Source: Clostridiales bacterium (GTDB taxonomy: Bacteria; Bacillota; Clostridia; Oscillospirales; Oscillospiraceae). From it: a stretch of 16,417 nucleotides of DNA. The position numbers were made by a program, and so were the translations under genes. The notes below the pieces were generated by a model. It was not told the origin of the DNA. It saw nothing but the letters and a program-made list of their open reading frames with translations, and did no database searches. The stretch is taken from contig JAJQAS010000199.1 in the NCBI GenBank assembly GCA_021203685.1, positions 1-16,417 on the forward strand, in the 5' to 3' direction. Below are positions 13,743 through 16,417 of the stretch, in pieces; the first letter of the stretch is position 1, and each line of letters starts with the position of its first letter.

Positions 13743-14423
13743 ATGACCGATTGTGTGAAGATGGAATCAGGTGATGAAGCCTTCTTGCGGGAACTGGCGG
13801 AGATGAACCGGCGCAGCCAGATTCGCAGTCTGAAAACCAGCGGTATTCAGGAACCAGCGCTGGCAAATTGGACGTTCGCCAGCGCGGAGGACAGCCCCAG
13901 CATCCAGATGGCGCGGCGGTATGTGGAACACTGGCCGCAGATGAAGGAAAATAATCTGGGGCTGCTGCTCTGGGGTGACGTGGGGACTGGCAAGTCTTTT
14001 ACCGCGGCCTGCATCGCCAACGCTCTGCTGGAGAACGGGGTCCCGGTGCTGATGACCAACTTCTCCAAAATCCTCAACAAAATGGGCGGGATGTACTCAG
14101 AGCAGCGGTATCGGTACATCGCTTCGCTGGCAGAGTACGAGTTGCTCATCATCGACGACCTGGGCATCGAGCGCAGCACGGATTACGCGATGGAGCAGGT
14201 TTACGCCGTCGTGGACGAACGGTACAAGTCCAACAAGCCGCTGATCGTCACGACCAACCTGACCATCAGTCAAATTCGTAACGCCGAAGATGTGGCCCAC
14301 GCCCGTATCTACAGCCGTGTGCTAGAGCTGTGTACCCCGGTGCAGGTGCGGGGTACAGACCGGCGAACAGCCATCGGGCGGGATAAGCAGACGATGGTCA
14401 AAGAGCTGCTCTTTGGACTTTGA
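13743..14423 (+). CDS. DnaC/IstB-like ATP-binding protein of the conjugative element
   Basis: AAA+ ATPase of the DnaC/DnaI/IstB group, expected to help load the replicative helicase at the element's origin. The 226 residues contain Walker A GDVGTGKS (about 80-87), Walker B LLIIDDLG (about 135-142), sensor-1 VTTNLT (about 166-171) and an Arg-containing ARIYSRVLE helix (arginine-finger region). Relatives in Tn1549-type elements, as I recall them, carry an extra N-terminal Cys-rich zinc-binding region of about 60 residues. Here MTDCVKMESGDEAFL joins almost directly to the linker helix, suggesting an in-frame deletion. The ATG overlaps the natural stop of the initiator gene (ATGA). The ATPase core looks intact. 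Confidence 0.87.
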   Translation: MTDCVKMESGDEAFLRELAEMNRRSQIRSLKTSGIQEPALANWTFASAEDSPSIQMARRYVEHWPQMKENNLGLLLWGDVGTGKSFTAACIANALLENGVPVLMTNFSKILNKMGGMYSEQRYRYIASLAEYELLIIDDLGIERSTDYAMEQVYAVVDERYKSNKPLIVTTNLTISQIRNAEDVAHARIYSRVLELCTPVQVRGTDRRTAIGRDKQTMVKELLFGL

Positions 14424-14496
14424 GGGGGTGATTCCGATGTGATAAGAAAGAGTTGCCCCGAAATCCAGAAAGAAACGGAGGTGAATCCATTTCGCG
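14424..14496 (+). other. Deletion junction between the DnaC-like gene and the coupling-protein fragment
   Basis: This 73-bp stretch replaces what should be a small gene (PcfB/DUF3801 type) plus the first half of virD4 in related elements. It keeps a good ribosome site (GGAGG, 14477-14481) with no matching start codon at proper distance. Homology to the coupling protein resumes at about 14488 (HFAVRQF). All three frames are closed or out of phase before that. Confidence 0.5.
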
Positions 14497-15366
14497 GTGC
14501 GGCAATTTTCCAAGTACAAGCTGGCGGCAGGAAAAACGGCGAAAAGCATCAATATTTCCGCCGGTGCGCGGCTGGCCCCCTTCGACATCGAAGAATTGCG
14601 GGAAATCACCGCCTACGACGAGCTGGAGCTGGACACGCTGGGAGATTGGAAGACGGCGCGGTTTCTCATCATGTCGGATACGGACGGCACCTTCAATTTT
14701 CTCATCTCCATGATTTACTCCCAGCTTTTCAATCTGCTCTGCGAAAAAGCCGATGATGTGTATGGCGGGCGGCTGCCGGTTCATGTGCGGTGCCTTATCG
14801 ATGAGGCGGCAAACATCGGTCAGATACCCAACCTGGAGAAGCTGGTGGCGACCATCCGAAGTCGTGAGATTTCCGCCTGTCTGGTGTTGCAGGCCAGGAG
14901 CCAGCTCAAGGCCATCTACAAGGACAACGCTGACACCATCATCGGCAATATGGACAGCCAGATATTCCTGGGCGGCTCTGAGCCGACCACGCTGAAAGAG
15001 CTGAATGCTGCGCTGGGCAAAGAGACGATTGATATGTTCAACACCTCGGACACCCGTGGCAACAGCCCCTCTTACGGCACAAATTATCAAAAGACTGGCC
15101 ATGAACTCATGAGCCAGGATGAGCTTGCCGTCATGGATGGCGGCAAATGTATCTTGCAGCTCCGGGGCGTCAGACCATTCCTCTCAGACAAGTACGACCT
15201 GACCCAGCATCCCAACTACAAGTACACGTCCGACGCCGACCCAAAGAACGCTTTCAATATTGAATCGTTTCTTCACCGCAGGATGCACCTGCGTCCCACC
15301 GATGAGTTTGAGGTCATTGATGTGGACGCTGCACAGGAGACCTCTGTGGCCTCCGCAAAATCATAA
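14497..15366 (+). pseudogene. VirD4/TraG-type coupling protein, C-terminal half only
   Basis: The 289-residue frame matches the C-terminal half of type IV coupling proteins of Tn1549-like elements, hexameric ATPases that bring relaxase-bound DNA to the secretion channel. Recognisable parts are KYKLAAGKTAKSI, the LGDWKTARFLIMSDTDGTFNF core, Walker B in VRCLIDEAANIGQ, IRSREISACLVLQARSQL, and the GKCILQLRGVRPFLSDKYD tail. The N-terminal transmembrane helices and the Walker A lysine (about 300 residues) are absent, so it cannot work alone. Relatives read DEFANIG; here it is DEAANIG. A GTG at 14497 could start translation but has poor ribosome-site spacing. Upstream in-frame sequence resembling the family extends only to about 14488, after a TGA at 14482-14484. 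Confidence 0.82.
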
Positions 15367-15394
15367 AGGGCTATCGCCCGGAAAGGAGTTCCCT

Positions 15395-15862
15395 ATGGCT
15401 GAGAATGACCGCACAGCGGCGGGTGGCACAGACCGCCCGGAAGTGACTATCAAGTTCGGCAAAGGACTGGTGGGTGAACCGTTTACCTCGAAAGCCGGTA
15501 AGCATCTGGTGGAGGTGAGTATTCCCAATCAGGACGCAGATGACCATCGCCCCTGGCAGACCTTCGTGGTCGCCCCCGGCATGATCCACGACAACAAATT
15601 CGGCAAAGGCGTCTGGATGAAGCTGCCGGAGGACGGCCAGACCAAGGTTTCCCGTCCCGTCTTGCAGGGGCAGGACGAGACCGGCAGGAACGTCTGGAGC
15701 AGAGAAAGCAGGATGGTTCCCAACACGGAACTGAAATCTATGCTGGAAGCCTACAAGGAAAAGAGCCGGGATTCCGTACTTTCCGACCTCTCCAGCAAGC
15801 GGACAGAGTCGACGCACACTGCGCCCAAACGTGCCGCCCGCAACAAGGAAGCCTCCCGGTAA
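15395..15862 (+). CDS. Uncharacterised conserved conjugative-element protein
   Basis: A 155-residue soluble protein with no signal peptide or membrane segment. It has a disordered start (MAENDRTAAGGTDRPE), a compact beta-rich middle (VTIKFGKGLVGEPFTSKAGKH, WQTFVVAPGMIHDNKFGKG, VWMKLPEDGQTKVSRP) and a basic Ser/Arg-rich tail. The core looks like a small beta-barrel or single-stranded-DNA-binding-like fold, but this is a guess. The ATG at 15395 has AAAGGAG 7 bases upstream and lies 28 bp after the coupling-protein stop. An intrinsic terminator follows directly. Genes of this kind sit between the coupling protein and Maff2 in Tn1549/CTn-type elements, so it probably belongs to the transfer module. 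No function is assigned. Confidence 0.78.
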   Translation: MAENDRTAAGGTDRPEVTIKFGKGLVGEPFTSKAGKHLVEVSIPNQDADDHRPWQTFVVAPGMIHDNKFGKGVWMKLPEDGQTKVSRPVLQGQDETGRNVWSRESRMVPNTELKSMLEAYKEKSRDSVLSDLSSKRTESTHTAPKRAARNKEASR

Positions 15863-15877
15863 GGCAACTGATACCAA

Positions 15878-15925
15878 GCCCTCCCCGCCCGTGGATGAAC
15901 GGGATATGGGGAGGGCATCTTTTTT
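15878..15925 (+). terminator. Intrinsic terminator after the 155-residue protein gene
   Basis: GCCCTCCCC (15878-15886) pairs with GGGGAGGGC (15908-15916), with a further CCCG/CGGG pair inside, followed by ATC and six Ts. It begins 15 bp after the stop codon. In an intact element it may separate or attenuate the downstream transfer genes. Confidence 0.88.
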
Positions 15926-15985
15926 CGCTCAAAAACAGGTTCTTACCGTTTCAAAACGGCGGTTTTTGCTGAAGGAGGTGGCTTT

Positions 15986-16015
15986 ATGAAACGGATTCGC
16001 AGTCCCACCCCATGA
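15986..16015 (+). other. Nine-codon mini-ORF with a strong ribosome site
   Basis: AAGGAGGTGGCTTT precedes an ATG encoding MKRIRSPTP and a TGA at 16013-16015. The same frame stays open from there to a TGA at 16157-16159 and is in phase with the Maff2 start at 16163. It could be a leader peptide or the start of a lost gene. Otherwise 15926-16162 holds nothing I recognise. Confidence 0.35.
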
Positions 16016-16162
16016 CACACAGGAAACAGAAAGCGTATCAAAAAATTAAAATGGAAAGGAGTGGAGACCGGATTTGGGCCTCGAATATCGGGGCTTGCTT
16101 TCCTGCTTCCTGAACAAAATGAGCTTTCTATCGAAACAATTCCGGTTTCCGATTTATGATTT

Positions 16163-16321
16163 ATGGATTTCTTCAATAGTGCAGTAGACGTGTTGCAGAC
16201 TCTCGTTGTCGCCCTCGGCGCTGGCCTCGGTATCTGGGGTGCCATCAACCTGCTGGAAGGTTACGGCAACGACAACCCCGGTGCCAAGAGCCAGGGAATG
16301 AAGCACTTGATACCCTCTTAG
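16163..16321 (+). pseudogene. Maff2-family small membrane protein, truncated
   Basis: The 52-residue frame starts MDFFNSAVDVLQTLVVALGA and continues through one glycine-rich transmembrane segment (about 10-32) to GYGNDNPGAKSQGMK, the hallmark of Maff2 proteins found beside type IV secretion genes in Tn1549/CTn elements. Family members are about 70-80 residues and have a second hydrophobic helix after GMKQL. Here the frame ends HLIPS and a TAG, so that helix is missing. Homology stops near 16308, and the sequence to the right looks unrelated. No clear ribosome site precedes the ATG. The usual next genes (VirB6-like, PrgI, VirB4) are absent, which marks this as the right edge of the recognisable element. 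Confidence 0.75.
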
Positions 16322-16388
16322 TTGGAACAATTTTAAGAAAGGAAACGCATAATCCAGACGCAAAAAATGGTGGTTAGGCAAGCGGATG
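16322..16388 (+). other. Sequence right of the element boundary, no gene seen
   Basis: AT-richer than the element and unlike its known continuation. It contains no start codon with an adjacent ribosome site and no RNA motif I recognise. Confidence 0.35.
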
Positions 16389-16417
16389 TTGTGAAATCAC
16401 AAGAACTGTGATAGAAT
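16389..16417 (+). promoter_or_regulatory. Candidate promoter overlapping an inverted-repeat operator
   Basis: TTGTGA (16389-16394) and TAGAAT (16412-16417) are 17 bp apart, and the -10 is extended (TGA before TAGAAT). The -35 and spacer carry three half-sites: TTGTGA-AA-TCACAA (16389-16402), then TGTGA (16407-16411). The gene it would drive lies beyond the window. Confidence 0.4.

Noticed and set aside
14482..16159. UGA recoding across the element, suggested by several in-frame TGAs
   Set aside because: The DnaC-like gene itself ends in TGA with no sensible extension, and the other TGAs fall at deletion junctions. Only the TGA at 13660 replaces a residue I expect to be Trp.

Overview
The window looks like a GC-rich Clostridia chromosome, probably a gut member of the Oscillospiraceae (Flavonifractor, Lawsonibacter or Oscillibacter-like). 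That placement is an inference from GC-rich coding, AGGAGG-type ribosome sites, sigma-A promoters and a Tn1549-type conjugative remnant. No marker gene fixes the genus.

Region 1 (1-9,940) is host housekeeping, all on the minus strand. From right to left it holds dnaE (DNA polymerase III alpha), cls (cardiolipin synthase), then a tight cluster polA - rimI - tsaD - metallophosphoesterase. The last gene is cut off by what looks like an IS21-type terminus filling the first 60 bases. Promoters can be read for dnaE (TTGTAA-N17-TATACT) and polA (extended -10). The dnaE stop codon lies inside a run of 7-bp repeats next to two competing hairpins.

Region 2 (10,140-11,510) is a self-contained two-gene minus-strand operon with its own promoter, a leader of about 215 nt and an intrinsic terminator. 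The first gene encodes a proteasome-like Ntn-hydrolase candidate with Ser2, Asp18 and Lys37 in the proteasome nucleophile/triad positions. It is translationally coupled (ATGA) to a small HD hydrolase that carries the (p)ppGpp-hydrolase residue set. I regard this pair as the most interesting candidate uncharacterised system here.

Region 3 (11,569-11,894) holds two plus-strand tRNA-Ser genes (UGA and GCU) behind a perfect-consensus promoter and followed by a strong terminator. Right of them the sequence becomes mobile-element debris.

Region 4 (11,916-16,417) is a decayed Tn1549/CTn-type integrative conjugative element with a broken PezAT-like (XRE plus zeta-kinase) pair at its left edge. On the plus strand follow a small Cys-rich protein, a replication-initiator/DUF6017-type winged-helix protein, a DnaC-like ATPase, the C-terminal half of a VirD4/TraG coupling protein, an uncharacterised conserved element protein and a truncated Maff2. 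The initiator has a TGA at a conserved Trp position. The coupling protein has lost its N-terminal half, the DnaC homologue lacks its usual N-terminal Cys domain, and Maff2 stops early, so transfer functions are probably dead. The initiator gene contains six GC-rich and three AT-rich tandem 15-bp repeats, an iteron-plus-unwinding-element layout that may be an origin inside the gene. The window ends at a candidate promoter overlapping inverted TGTGA/TCACA half-sites.
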